From the NCBI GenBank assembly GCA_027422505.1, contig JAPQWV010001416.1, positions 25,234 through 89,233 on the forward strand: a stretch of 64,000 bases of DNA, read 5' to 3'. Positions 21,978 through 34,033 of this stretch are shown in pieces (within the stretch, counting starts at the first letter, position 1; each line of letters begins with the position of its first letter). The stretch is from Craterostigma plantagineum. Its lineage: Eukaryota > Streptophyta > Magnoliopsida > Lamiales > Linderniaceae. A model generated the notes under the pieces. That model made no database searches and was not told the origin of the DNA. It saw only the letters and a program-made list of their open reading frames with translations. A program made the position numbers and the translations under genes.

Positions 21978-24428
21978 TGTTGGGGTGGGCCCGATTAATC
22001 GACGCCGGCCCCCGAACAGCGCAACGCGGCGATAGCGGAAGCGCGTTTTGAACCGAGCGGCGTAGGGTGCCGAATTTTCGATTTTCAACATCTAAATTCG
22101 ACCTAGCGCCCTTCGGCTTCTCCCGAGTGCTCAAGATACTTCTCTGAGCCTCAGGAGACCACGTCTAATCCGAACTTCTCACATTCGAATTTAATACAAA
22201 TTTATTTGAATTAATAATTTCATTCCAAACTAGTTCGAACAAAGCGGCAGCCGACAGTGTTTCGACTATTTGGCGACCGAAACGATTTCCGATCGATACC
22301 AAATTTTCCAGATTGATTCTAACTTCCTGAAAATCACAACGAGGGGTCTTTCGAATCATTCTGATGTCGTTTGGTATTTTTCGCAAAATCAAAACAGTGG
22401 TTTGAAATTATCAATTCGATTAAAGCGGCAGTCTGCCGACTTTTGACAGTTTGACAACCGAAATGATTTTAGATCAATACCAAATTTTCCAGATTGATTC
22501 TACACTTCCCGATGATCGTAACAAGGGGTCTTTCGAATCATTCCGATATCGTTTGGTATTTTTAGTAAAATCAAATCAGTAAGGTTCGAAATATACCGTC
22601 GGTATACGTGAATGCACCTCGGATGGACGTCGCAACACTTCGTCTGGCTCCCGGGGCTTCCGGGCTAGATTTTCACGCCGGTATGACCTTGATCGAACCT
22701 CCGAGCCTGCTCCCGATGGCTAGACGCAGTTCGGTTCGGGCGTCGGGCTTCGTCGAACGATCTCGTGGCTTTAATGATGTGACTTAAATAGTACCAAGTA
22801 CACTCTTTTCTTATTCTCTAGCCTTTATTATTAAGAGTTGTGGCAAGTTGATAGCAAAGTACCAAGTACAATTACTTAGAACCTTAGCATCTCACGTTAC
22901 CTTGTTCTCATTTATGCATGTATTTTTATTTGTTTACACCTAAGCTCATGAGGTGTCTTGTTTTTCTTGTAGTATAAATCCACTAAGGTTAGTTTATTAT
23001 ATATTTAAGTGAGACACTTGTCTTGACTCAAAGATGAGTCATATGCCACCTCAACTTATGTGGCATTCTAGAAATTGTACACATGTACAATGACCAATTC
23101 AACATGCAATATTCCATTTTGGCCCATGAGGTTTCTAAATTCTCAATTTAGTCCCTCAATTTAAGTAATAAAATAATTAAACCCAATCTAATTATTTTAA
23201 TTACAATCGTGCCTCATTAAGCACTTAGGACAATAGTAAGTCCTAATTATTCCCGTGACCCTCATCGGAGCTTAACTAAATCGTTGACACCTCGTATCAA
23301 CTATGCCACTACCTCAACGAATCCCATTCGTTAGGTTCTAGAGAAAAGCCCGCCGTTTTCGTTCAAGTTCATTACCATTTTTAAGCGCAAGTCTCTAGGT
23401 CCGTCTCAACTGGCACGAGAGGAATCCGCGAGTCCCGGTATTCGCTTAGCCAATCCCGCGGTACCGGACAGATCCCAGTTGAGAACTGATTTTGATCTAA
23501 TCGAAATTCGGGCGAACCGACAACAGTGTATACATTTAAATACCTCTTACGCCTTTCACTTGCGTCCCGGTTAGGTGAGAGCCATGTAAATGTCAAACTC
23601 ACCAACCTAACTCTATGTTATAATTGAGACCCAACCGATTATTTAAACTCTGCTCCTTATCTAATACGAGCGCGCTTTCCAAGCTTCGGCCGAGGCTTTA
23701 CAATCGTCGTTCTCCAATTACCTCATAGGACGTTAACCTATACGAATATAGGCAGTGAATCCCGATAGCAGTCAAAGCCCGGCAATCACCTCCGTAAAGT
23801 CAGTTGCGTTTCGTCGCTGGCCCGTGTCCCATTTCCGAACACTTGCGGACCTAGCCAACTAGCGACAAACCGAAATCGCGAAAGCAAATCCGTCAGTGAC
23901 CCTATCGATCCGAGGCTGCTATAGTCATTTGTTCAATCATTGACAACATCCTAGTCATGTGATTGAGACGAATACGAGCCGAATGTCCGAATACGCGATC
24001 TCTCCGATCACCGATATCTCCATCACGACCCACAACCTCTCAGGTAATCGGTGACACTACCGATACTATGTGGTCGTCAATGAATAAGTCATATTTGGAT
24101 ATCTAGTAACCCATCTAGAATCCTTAGACTTACGAACTTTTTATTTAATGCTGAGATTAAGGACCGTCCGGTGTCTCCTCCCTCGTCCCCACGAGAATCA
24201 GACGTCCAACTCAAACATTCGGGTGTTATTTATTTATCGCACCGCCAGATGCCAAGCAGACTTTAAATTCGATAGATAAATAATAATGCCTTTATTATAA
24301 TAAAAATAATATTCACTACTTTATTTTAACAGTATATACAATAAAACTGTCTATTGACCTATACATCATTGTGCGCCCTATACTATTCCTAGTCCTCGTA
24401 TGGCATTCCGAGGGCACACTCCCTAACA
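21978..24428 (-). repeat. 3' LTR of copia H
   Basis: 2,451 bases with termini TGTTAGGGAGTGTGCCCTCG...CACCCCAACA on the minus strand. It matches the LTR at 29435-31893 with scattered substitutions and small indels. Confidence 0.95.
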
Positions 24429-24440
24429 GCCTCCCACTTG
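24429..24440 (-). other. Polypurine tract of copia H
   Basis: Minus-strand CAAGTGGGAGGC abuts the 3' LTR start; copia L has the same tract at 61610-61620. Confidence 0.8.
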
Positions 24441-24477
24441 CACTCGAATGCCATGTGCTGCACCTAATGAAAATAAT

Positions 24478-25976
24478 ACACTCGTAGGCCCATCTTGTCC
24501 AGATGCTGTTCCATAACTGCCTGGGAAAGGGCTTCGTAAGTGGGTCCGCCACGTTTCCCGCGGTGGCGATTTTCTGCACGGCGACCATCCCGTTTTCAAC
24601 GAACTCACGTAATACGTGATATTTTCTCTCAATATGTTTGGACTTGCTATGAGATCGTGGTTCCTTTGCTTGCGCGACTGCACCGCTATTATCGCACCAA
24701 AGTGCAAGCGGTCTATCCGCAACTGGTACCACAGTAAGTTCCTCCAAGAACTTTTTCATCCAAACTGCTTCTTTAGGTGCCTCTGAGGCTGCTATGTATT
24801 CTGCCTCACACGTGGAATCGGCAGTCGTGCTTTGCTTGGAGCTTCTCCAAGATACTGCCCCACCGTTGAGCACGAATACAAAACCTGAAGTAGATTTTCG
24901 GTCATCCACGTCCGACTGGAAGTCCGAATCAGTGTAACCTTCTACTTCTAGTCCCGCTCCTCCATAGACAAGTTTTAAGTCTTTAGTCCGTCTAAGGTAC
25001 TTAAAGATATTCTTAACGGCTGTCCAGTGTCCTTCCCCTGGGTTTGCCTAAAACCGACTAACCACGCTCACAGCTAGGCAATGTCCGGCCGTGTACACAA
25101 CATTGCGTACATCAGACTACCCACTGCAGACGCATAGGGTATCCCACTCATCCGTCGTCTGTCTTCCTCACTATCAGGTGACATTGCTTTCGACAAATGG
25201 ACCCCATGTCGCATAGGTAAGAAACCTCTCTTTGAGTCATCCATTCTGAATTTCTTCAGGATTTTCTCTAAGTAAACGGCCTGAGATAAGCCGATCGTTT
25301 TGTTCGCTCGATCCCTGAATAAGCGAATACCGAGTATATACGTCGCTTCTCCCAGATCCTTCATGGAGAATTCGGTTGAAAGCCACGCTTTCACCGACGA
25401 GAGCATCCCGATGTCGTTTCCTATCAAAAGGATATTATCCACGTACAATACAAGGAACGACACCATACTCCCACTGCTCTTTCTATAGACACATGGCTCA
25501 TCTACGTTTTTCTCGAATCCAAAGTTCCGAACAGCTTCATCGAAACGTAGGTTCCAGCTGCGAGAGGCCTGTTTCAGTTTATAAATGGACCGATTCAGTT
25601 TGCACACTTTGTGAGCATCTGCATGCGACTCAAAACCTTTTGGCTGCTCCATATAGATCTCCTCCTTGAGGAATCCATTAAGGAACGCCGTTTTGACGTC
25701 CATCTGCCAAATCTCATAATCATAGTGCGCAGCTATTGCGAGCATTATGCGGATAGACTTGATCATGGCTACAGGCAAGAAAGTCTCCTCATAGTCGACT
25801 CCCTCCTTTTGGTTATAGCCCTTGGCAACCAACCTGGCCTTATATGTCTCAACATGTCCGTCAGATCCAATCTTTCTCTTGTATATCCATTTACAACCGA
25901 TTGGTCTAAAACCGCTCGGTAGGTCTACAAGAGTCCAGATTTTGTTAGTGTACATTGAGTCCATCTCAGCCTGCAT
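24478..25976 (-). pseudogene. Copia H reverse transcriptase and RNase H
   Basis: RT begins near [20 protein letters not shown] (about 25840-25900) and shows [12 protein letters not shown] (about 25690-25725) and KQASRSWN. The catalytic box reads YVDN instead of YVDD (25434-25445), so one of the two metal-binding aspartates is lost. A frame change and a TAG near 25050-25076 separate RT from RNase H. RNase H shows DDRKSTSGFVF, CEAEYIAASEA, LWCDNSGAVA and HSKSKHIERKYH (24600-24910). The intact relative at 60216-61585 supports every assignment. Confidence 0.92.
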
Positions 25977-26041
25977 AGCTTCAACCCATCTCCTTGAGTC
26001 AACATCGGATATAGCTTGATCGAAAGTAGTGGGATCTTCTC

Positions 26042-27075
26042 TTAGAAGTCCCTAGTCGCAACATAATTTTGTTCGACGTGTGACATGCCATACCGCTGGG
26101 GTTGGTGTGGCACCCTTTCTGATCGTCGCAAGACTGGTTCGCTCGTACCATCCGATTCCAAATCCAGTGAGGGCATTTCGGTCGACTGCTCCTCGAGAGT
26201 GACCTCTCGGCCAACGCCACAATCTTGAATGAACTCTTCCTCGAGAAAATGTGCGTGTAGGCCCACAACGATCCTCTGATCATCGTGGAAGTAGAATAAG
26301 TACCCCATAGAGTTTTCAGGGTAACCTATGAAACGACCTTTCAGAGACCTGGACTCCAATTTGTCTGCCTTCAACTTTTTCACATAGGCCGGGAACCCCA
26401 AATCCTAATATGCGATAAGCTGGGTAAACGGCCAGTCCATATCTCATACGGAATGCCGTTAACAGACTTCGAGGGACACCAGCTTATGGTATAAGCCGCT
26501 GTCAAAAGCGCGTATCCCTACAATGACATCGGCAAATCTGTATAGCTTAACATAGAACGAACCATATCTACTAAAGTTCGATTTCTACGTTCGGCCACGC
26601 CATTCAATTATGGCGTGCCGGGCGGAGTCATATGTGATAATATACCATTCTCCTTCAAGAACTGGTCAAACTCGATACTCATGTACTCGCCTCCTCGATC
26701 CGATCGAATGGCTTTAATGAGTTTCGACGTTTATTTTTCCACCAAAGCCTTATACTCCTTGAACCTTTCAAGTGCATCAGCTTTATACCTCATCAGATAC
26801 ACGAGTCCGTAACGACTGTGATCATCCGTGAAGGTAATAAAATAGTGAAAGTCACCCCGAGCCTTCACATTGAATAGCCCGCATCAAACCGAGAATTTCC
26901 GTGGTTCTATTAAATGTCCCGGTGAAGGGTGATCGGGTCATTTTACCTTGGAGGCACGACTCACAAGTCGGATAGGGATCTGATCCCAACGGTTTCAAAA
27001 TCCCGTTTTTCTCTAACTCATGGATCTTGCGTTCTCCAGTATGCCCTAATCGAAGATGCCACAGGTACCTCGCAT
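26042..27075 (-). pseudogene. Copia H integrase, heavily frameshifted
   Basis: The minus strand retains WHLRLGH (zinc region, about 27035-27060), CESCLQGKMTRSPFTG (about 26930-26975), broken core pieces, then a clean C-terminal stretch FPAYVKKLKADKLESRS...GRFIGYPENSMGYLFYFHDD (26270-26400) and the acidic linker toward RT. The core between about 26410 and 26900 needs several frame changes relative to element L. Confidence 0.85.
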
Positions 27076-28337
27076 TTATTCCTGACTTTCGTTTGTTTGT
27101 GAATTCACGGAAACGTCGTTCTGGGTGTTTAAATAGTACAAACCATTAAACAGTGTCGCGTTGCCAACATTTTTATTCCGATAGATAATGTGGCATGTAT
27201 TATTATTAAAGTTAAATACATAACCATTCCTACATAAAACAGGAATGGAGACGATGTTCTTAAAACTCCTCGGGAGTACAAGACAATCGTACAAACGCAA
27301 CACATGCCCAGATAACAAAACAAGAGATCTTGATCCGACGTGGCTTGCCGAGAGACTATCCCCGCTTCCCACTCTAACCTCGATCTCCCGCTCCCCAGGC
27401 GCTCTACTTGGTCCCAGACCCTGCGTGGACACACAAATGTGAGTACTAGCTCCCGAATCCAATATCCAGGAAGTAGAGTATACAGATGATGAACAAACTG
27501 TTTCTAAAACATTAAGTTCCTTACCTGACGCAGCCTGCTCACCCTTGAGCTTCGGACAGTCCCGCTTCCAGTGGCCCAGCGCACCGCAATGCAGACACCT
27601 ATCCGTCGGCTTTACACCGGTCTGCTTCGATTTCCCAGAAGATTTGTTCTTCTTAGAAACCTTCCCTGTTGGCTTGAGCTTGTTGCCCTTCTTCTTTTTG
27701 CCTTTATGGGGCTTCGAAGAGGTGGCGACAAGTGCAGTCTGCTTTGCCCTCTTCATCTGATCTTGCGCCGTTGCTAACTGATTCATCAGATCAGGAAGCG
27801 TCAGCGTCATTCCTTTCAGATGATAGTTCACTATGAACGCATTGAAGGACGGAGGCAGAGACTGCAAGATGATATCGTTTTGTAATTCCCAAATCGGAAA
27901 TTGAGAGTCTCCAATCTCTCGATCATGGTGATCATGTTCATAACATGTTCGCCAACGTTCTCACCCTCAAACATCCTCGATCGGAAGAGCTGCGACAAAG
28001 CCGCATAGCGAGCTGTCCTAGACGTCTCATCGTAAAGCTCTTTAAGATGCTGAACCATCGCTCGAGCGTCAGCCATACCCTCATGACTACGCTGCAGCGT
28101 GTTACTCATCGATCCGAGGACATGTGCCTTTACGAGCTGCTCGTCGCGCAGTCGCTTGTCATAAGCGGCACGAGCCTGCTCGGTTGCCCGCGCCCCTGGG
28201 GCCGGCGGCAACTCGGAGTCAAGGATATACACTAGGTTCTCAATCTGAAGGAAAATCCTCAGGTTGCGAAGCCAGTCTGAATAGTTTGACCCAGTCAACA
28301 TATTCTCCTTGAGCAGTATATTTAAAGCAGTGGACAT
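27076..28337 (-). pseudogene. Copia H gag and protease
   Basis: Starts at MSTALNILLKENMLTG (28337). The retrotransposon gag core runs through AHVLGSMSNTLQ and NVGEHVMNMITMIERLETLNF. A frameshift near 27885 breaks the frame. It continues with a Lys-rich segment, the zinc knuckle CLHCGALGHWKRDC (about 27555-27600), and the protease active site WILDSGASTHIC (about 27440-27475). A second frame change near 27080 precedes the integrase region. Gag would build the virus-like particle and the protease would cut the polyprotein. Confidence 0.92.
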
Positions 28338-29421
28338 AATTAACACTGAGAGAAAAAGCTGCAGAAAATAAAAGGCATATTAAGTCGTTTGTATAGATCA
28401 TCAAACGCGAACAAGGACTTCTATTCCGTTTGACTCCCACTATCTTTTCATAAACACCATTTTCTCCCATTGGATGTTTTGGAAGTTTCGTTGATAACTT
28501 CGATAGTGGAGTTGATCTCCTCATGGGCGGATGCAAACGTCAACCTCTGTCGTTTTATTGGTTTGCAGCGGCCCACGAAGTCGTGCTCCGCACGAATCCG
28601 ACCTCGTCGAATGTCTCAACTATCTTCGTCTCAGTCAGGGACCCCCGCCGGCAAATCGGAACAAGGCAGTTTGACTGTCTAAGTGCGACCTATCAACTTT
28701 GCTCAAAACCGCACACTTGAACCGTACGTTTTACCGCACAGTGTGGTCTTGGCGAGCGGCGCTAACGCACACGAGCAAATCGAAACGAAAACAAATGCAA
28801 GGCGCCGGCATACCCGGAACCAAACCTTGCATTTAGGTTTCTTAACAACTTAACCCGAGCTTGATAGAAGACAGGGCATCCAATCCCTTTACTCACTTAG
28901 TATTTTATGGGAGTTTGTATTCTCATAGCAAATCAAAAATTAAGCACGAGCACATAAATGCGTTAATTAATTCCTAACCCTAGGAAAGCAATTTAAATGG
29001 ACAAATGCGCGGGTTATTTCTAAACTGGTCCTATTACATGGGTCGTAAAACGATCGGGTCTTTGATCTCCAAACGTCGACTCGTCGTCATGCGGGTCGTC
29101 GAACCCTCCAATCTCGCCTTGCGTCGAACGGCCGCCATTTTATCTAACTTATCTAATAAAGCGATAAAATACAACACGGGGGGAAATATTTCCCGAACAA
29201 CCCGTAATCCATGTACATACCGGGGGCAACAAACGGCCCTTAAACAAATAACCCGGTTAGAACCTAAGCCCGCGTAAATGCCCCACATAAACATGCAACA
29301 CAGAATTTTGACGCCGGGTGCCCGACCGACGTCACGAGCGACGATAGTCTCAAAACTACGTCGACCGTTCGTTCGCCACATCGGCTTTCGAGGCATTCGG
29401 TCGAACCATGCATGAGCCGTA
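28338..29421 (-). other. Untranslated leader of copia H
   Basis: About 1.1 kb between the primer site and gag, with no supported coding. It matches the leader of element L (56607-57694) along its length, including a segment around 28700-28760 that mirrors 57270-57330. Confidence 0.85.
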
Positions 29422-29433
29422 GCTCTGATACCA
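29422..29433 (-). other. Primer binding site of copia H (tRNA-iMet)
   Basis: Minus-strand TGGTATCAGAGC, one base from the LTR end. Confidence 0.92.
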
Positions 29434-29434
29434 C

Positions 29435-31893
29435 TGTTGGGGTGGGCCCGATTAATCGACGCCGGCCCCCGAACAGCGCAACGTGGCGATAGCGGAAGCG
29501 CGTTTTGAACCGAGCGGCGTAGGGTGCCGAATTTTCGATTTTCAACATCTAAATTCGACCTAGCGCCCTTCGGCTTCTCCCGAGTGCTCAAGATACTTCT
29601 CTGAGCCTCAGGAGACCACGTCTAATCCGAACTTCTCACATTCGAATTTAATACAAATTTATTTGAATTAATAATTTCATTCCAAACTAGTTCAAACAAA
29701 GCAGCAACCGACAGTGTTTCGACTATTTGGCGACCGAAACGATTTTCGATCGATACCAAATTTTCCAGATTGATTCTACACTTTCCGACGATCGCACGAG
29801 GGGTCTTTCGAATCATTCCGATATCGTTTGGTATTTTTTGCAAAATCAAAACAGTGGTTCGAAATTATCAATTCGATTAAAGCGGCAGTCTGCCGACTTT
29901 TGACAGTTTGACAACCGAAATGATTTTAGATCAATACCAAATTTTCCAGATTGATTCTACACTTCCGGCGATCGTAACAAGGGGTCTTTCGAATCATTCC
30001 GATATTGTTTGGTATTTTTCGTAAAATCAAATCAGTAAGGTTCGAAATATACCGTCGGTATACGTGAATGCACCTCGAATGGACGTCGCAACACTTCGTC
30101 TGGCTCCCGGGGCTTCCGGGCTAGATTTTCACGCCGGTATGACCTTGATCGAACCTCCGAGCCTGCTCCCGATGGCTAGACGCAGTTCGGTTCGGGCGTC
30201 GGGCTTCGTCGAACGATCCCGTGGCTTTAATGATGTGACTTAAATAGTACCAAGTACACTCTTTTCTTATTCTCTAGCCTTTTATTATTAAGAGTTGTGG
30301 CAAGTTGAAAGCAAAGTACCAAGTACAATTACTTAGAACCTTTCTCACGTTACCTTGTTCTCATTTATGCATGTATTTTTATTTGTTTACACCTAAGCTC
30401 ATGAGGTGTCTTGTTTTCCTTGTAGTATAAATCCACTAAGGTTAGTTTATTATATATTTAAGTGAGACACTTGTCTTGACTCAAAGAATGAGTCATATGC
30501 CACCTCAACTTATGTTGCATCCTAGAAATTGTACACATGTACAATGACCAAGTCAACATGCAATATTCCATTTTGGCCCATGAGGTTTCTAAATTCTCAA
30601 TTTAGTCCCTCAATTTAAGTAATAAAATAATTAAACCCAATCTAATTATTTTAATTACAATCGAGCCTCATTTAGTTAATTAATTAAGCACTTAGGACAA
30701 TAGTAAGTCCTAATTATTCCCGTGACCCTCATCGGAGCTTAACTAAATCATCGACACCTCGTATCAACTATGCCACTACCTCAACGAATCCCATTCGTTA
30801 GGTTCTAGAGAAAAGCCCGCCGTTTTCGTTCAAGTTCATCACCATTTTTAAGCGCGACTCTCTAGGTCCGTCTCAACTGGCACGGGAGGAATCCGCGAGT
30901 CCCGGTATTCGCCTAGCCAATCCCGCGGTACCGGACAGATCCCAGTTGAGAACGGATTTTGATCTAATCGAAATTCGGGCGAACTGACTACAGTGTATAC
31001 ATTTAAATACCTCTTACGCCTATCACTTGCGTCCCGGTTAGGTGAGAGCCATGTAAATGTCACACCAACCTAACTCTATGTTATAATTGAGACCCAACCG
31101 ATTGTTTAAACTCTGCTCCGTATCTAATACGAGCGAGCTTTCCAAGCTTCGGCCGAAGGCTTTACAATCGTCGTTCTCCAATTACCTCATAGGACGTTAA
31201 CCTATACGAATATAGGCAGTGAATCCCGATAGCAGTCAAAGCCCGGCAATCACCTCCGTAAAGTCAGTTGCGTTTCGTCGCTGGCCCGTGTCCCATTTCA
31301 GAACACTTGCGGACCTAACCAACTAGCGACAAACCGAAATCGCGAAAGCAAATCCGTCAGTGACCCTATCGGTCCGAGGCTGCTATAGTCATTTGTTCAA
31401 TCATTGACAACATCCTAGTCATGTGATTGAGACGAATACGAGCCGAATGTCCGAATACGCGATCTCTCCGATCACCGATATCTCCATCACGACCCACAAC
31501 CTCTCAGGTAATCGGTGACACTACCGATACTATGTGGTCGTCAATGAATAAGTCATATTTGGATATCTAGTCACCCATCTAGAATCCTTAGACTTACGGA
31601 CTTTTTATTTAATGCTGAGATTAAGGACCGTCCGGTGTCTCCTCCCTCGTCCCCACGAGAATCAGACGTCCAACTCAAACATTCGGGTGTTATTTATTTA
31701 TCGCACCGCCAGATGCCAAGCAGACTTTAAATTCGATAGATAAATAAAAATGCCTTTATTATAATGAAAATAATATTCACTACTTTAATTTTAACAGTAT
31801 ATACAATAAAACTGTCTATTGACCTATACATCATTGTGCGCCCTATACTATTCCTAGTCCTCGTATGGTATTCCGAGGGCACACTCCCTAACA
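29435..31893 (-). repeat. 5' LTR of copia H
   Basis: 2,459 bases. Paired with 21978-24428 and followed by ACTTA. Confidence 0.95.
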
Positions 31894-31916
31894 ACTTACG
31901 AGACCCGTGTGTTACA

Positions 31917-33099
31917 ATAACAGAGAAGAACATTAAATCAGATATTGAAGTAGTAACCCTCAAGTTACTTCTGCTCTATTCGAATCAACTCAGGTTCAGG
32001 TGATCTCTGGAGGCTTATTCGGGTTAGCGACATTTTACACATATGAGGTAAGCAACCAAAAGGCTCAGGCTCAAAGTGGCTAACTATGAGATTAGTCATG
32101 GTACGGAAATTTGGCAATGGACGTATTTCCTAATGCCCTCGTCATTTCCATACTAATGCACCAGAAATAGTTCCAACACGTATAAAGCTGGCAAGGTCTA
32201 GAAGATATAGACTAGGCACGTCACACAACCAAGAAAAATGAGCATAAGCTCGTCAGGCTCAAACTCTCACAACGTAAATGGGTTATGTGTGCGAATCTCT
32301 CAAAGCAGCGCTATATCTATTCAAGCAGACACGAATCAATCAATCATGCATATCCTAATTGCTCACAAAATTTCATAAAAATGCAGACCAACTCGAGATA
32401 GACGCAAATAATCATGTCTGATTTCAATAATTCATGCCTTCCTAACGAAATTAATACTTCACGGGCACGTCGTAAAAAACATTTTTCACGTAAATTCTCA
32501 ACATAATTTCCCATTGTCAGCCTAATTTCCCTCCCACACTTAAGACCTACGTTGTCCTCAACGTAAAAATGAATAAAAGAAAGGGTAAAAGAAGCTTAAA
32601 AGGAATGGAACTCCCCTAACGAATAAGTGACGTGGCCGTGCCTGAACGCGTGAAGGTCGTGGATCGTGACTCGTGATATTATCCTGACATAACTAAAAGG
32701 AAAATTAAACGGAAAACGAAAAAGACATGGATAATAAAATAGATATATTTATATGCATCATAGTCAGAGACATAATAAAAAGAAAGTACTAGATAGATTA
32801 AACCTGGGTTGCCTCCCAAGAGCGCTTCCTTTACCATCTTTAGCCGGACGTACCATCGTTCGCTTAGGGTGGCTGGAACTCTAGATACAGTACCTCCTTT
32901 TTGCTTAAGTCTCCCTCGCCTATATCCAAACCTTGTAGTTGTCGATTTTCGCCGGACAGCAATTTCAACTCTAGTGGCGGTCGCTTCTCGACTGGGCTCT
33001 TGTCCTAACTTCTTCGCTGTTTTTGCCGATGGTTATCGGGTGCTTGTCGACTTCGTCTTTGCTCAAAACTTGTGATAAACCTTGCATAGAAGACGAGAA
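31917..33099 (-). other. 3' interior of element F after the deleted pol region
   Basis: Contains the phrase GGGAGGCAACCCAGG (about 32805-32820) that usually follows integrase in Athila-type elements, and GTTGAGGACAACGTAGG with TCTTAAGTGTGGGAGG (about 32525-32560). The minus frame at 32971-33156 keeps a VRTRAQSRSDR-like tail of the protease region. No RT, RNase H or integrase motif is visible, so pol is deleted close to 32830-32970. Confidence 0.6.
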
Positions 33100-33801
33100 A
33101 CCGTGCTCAAAAGCATCCAAGTAATGACACTTATCATGCTCGCTACCCTTTTTCATCTAATCAGTCATATTAAACGTAACGTTCTCGCCGTCTACATTCA
33201 AAGTCAATTTCCATTCCAAACATCTATCAGAGTCTCACCTAGCTAAGAATGGTCTACCTAGCATTAATGGAATATTTTCATCATCGTCCATCTCTAGGAT
33301 CACAAAATCAGCAGGGATAACGAGCTAATCGACCTTAACTAGAACATCATCGATAACACTTAGGGGGTATTTTAATGATCTATCAGCCAATTGAATACTT
33401 ATCCTAGTGGGTCGTGGTTTACCTAATCCTAAGCACTTAAACATGGAGTACGACATCAAATTTATACTAGCGCTTAGATCAGCTAAAGCATGCTCGACTA
33501 CTAAATCACCCATCAGACAAGGAATAGTAAAACTCCCTGGGTCCTTGAGCTTTTTTGATACCTTGCTCTGGAGTATCGCCGATCACTCTCCTCATAGATA
33601 TACCGTGGAGACATGTTCGAGCTTCCATCGATTCGTCAGCAAGTCCTTCAGGAACTTCGCGAAACTGAGCATCTGCGTAATAGCTTCAACAAATGGTATA
33701 TGTAGTTCTTTGCACATACCCATAAATATGCTAAATAGCGCCTCGTCTTTGTCCTTCTTCCAACGTGCTGAGTAGAGAACCATTGGCTGGTACGGCCTCA
33801 C
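33100..33801 (-). pseudogene. Element F protease region
   Basis: The upstream frame (33592-33801) has the conserved stretch with LHIPFVEAITQM and FLKDLLTNR that precedes protease in Athila/Tat elements. The protease frame (33325-33513) reads ALADLSASINLMSYSMFKCL and then GKPRPTRISIQLADRSLKYP. The family active site is D-L-G-A-S; here Gly is Ser. The catalytic Asp remains, but a frameshift separates the two frames. Confidence 0.85.
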
Positions 33802-34033
33802 TGGTGGTTGCGCATTCTCCTCCGCCTTTTCTTTTTGAGGCGCAACTTCCTCCTTTTAGGTTCAACCTTCTCTTTTTTAGGTCTCGTTTCCCTCAACCTA
33901 GCTGGGTAGGGAATCTTTGCTGGTACGGCTTCACGGATGGTCGCGCCTTTCCCTTGTCAACGCTGACCATCTCGACTCCGTCGCCCTTGCTTTTCTTCAC
34001 TTCTGGCTCGTTGTGGCCCTCAAAATCAACTTT

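Larger units (their letters stand above)
21978..31893 (-). mobile_element. Full-length copia element H
   Basis: 9,916 bases on the minus strand with two long LTRs, primer site, polypurine tract, gag, PR, IN, RT and RH in Ty1/copia order, and a perfect 5-base target duplication ACTTA. It is the same family as element L at 54186-63998. Many frameshifts, stops and a catalytic RT change show it is dead. Confidence 0.95.
15939..31916 (-). mobile_element. Solo LTR G of a chromovirus, with two nested insertions
   Basis: The minus-strand LTR starts TGTAACACACGGG at 31916 and ends GGGGCCCCGCA at 15939. It is flanked by the 5-base duplication ATAAC (15934-15938 and 31917-31921). Removing LINE-1a and copia H and one copy of their target duplications leaves about 2.84 kb. 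The piece at 16080-16300 shares the ..GTACATGG.TGCGACCTG.. block with LTRs A and B. The piece at 20400-21010 has the TCGACAT/TCGAGAT-rich zone found at the same relative place in LTR C. No internal region remains, as expected after LTR-LTR recombination. Confidence 0.78.
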
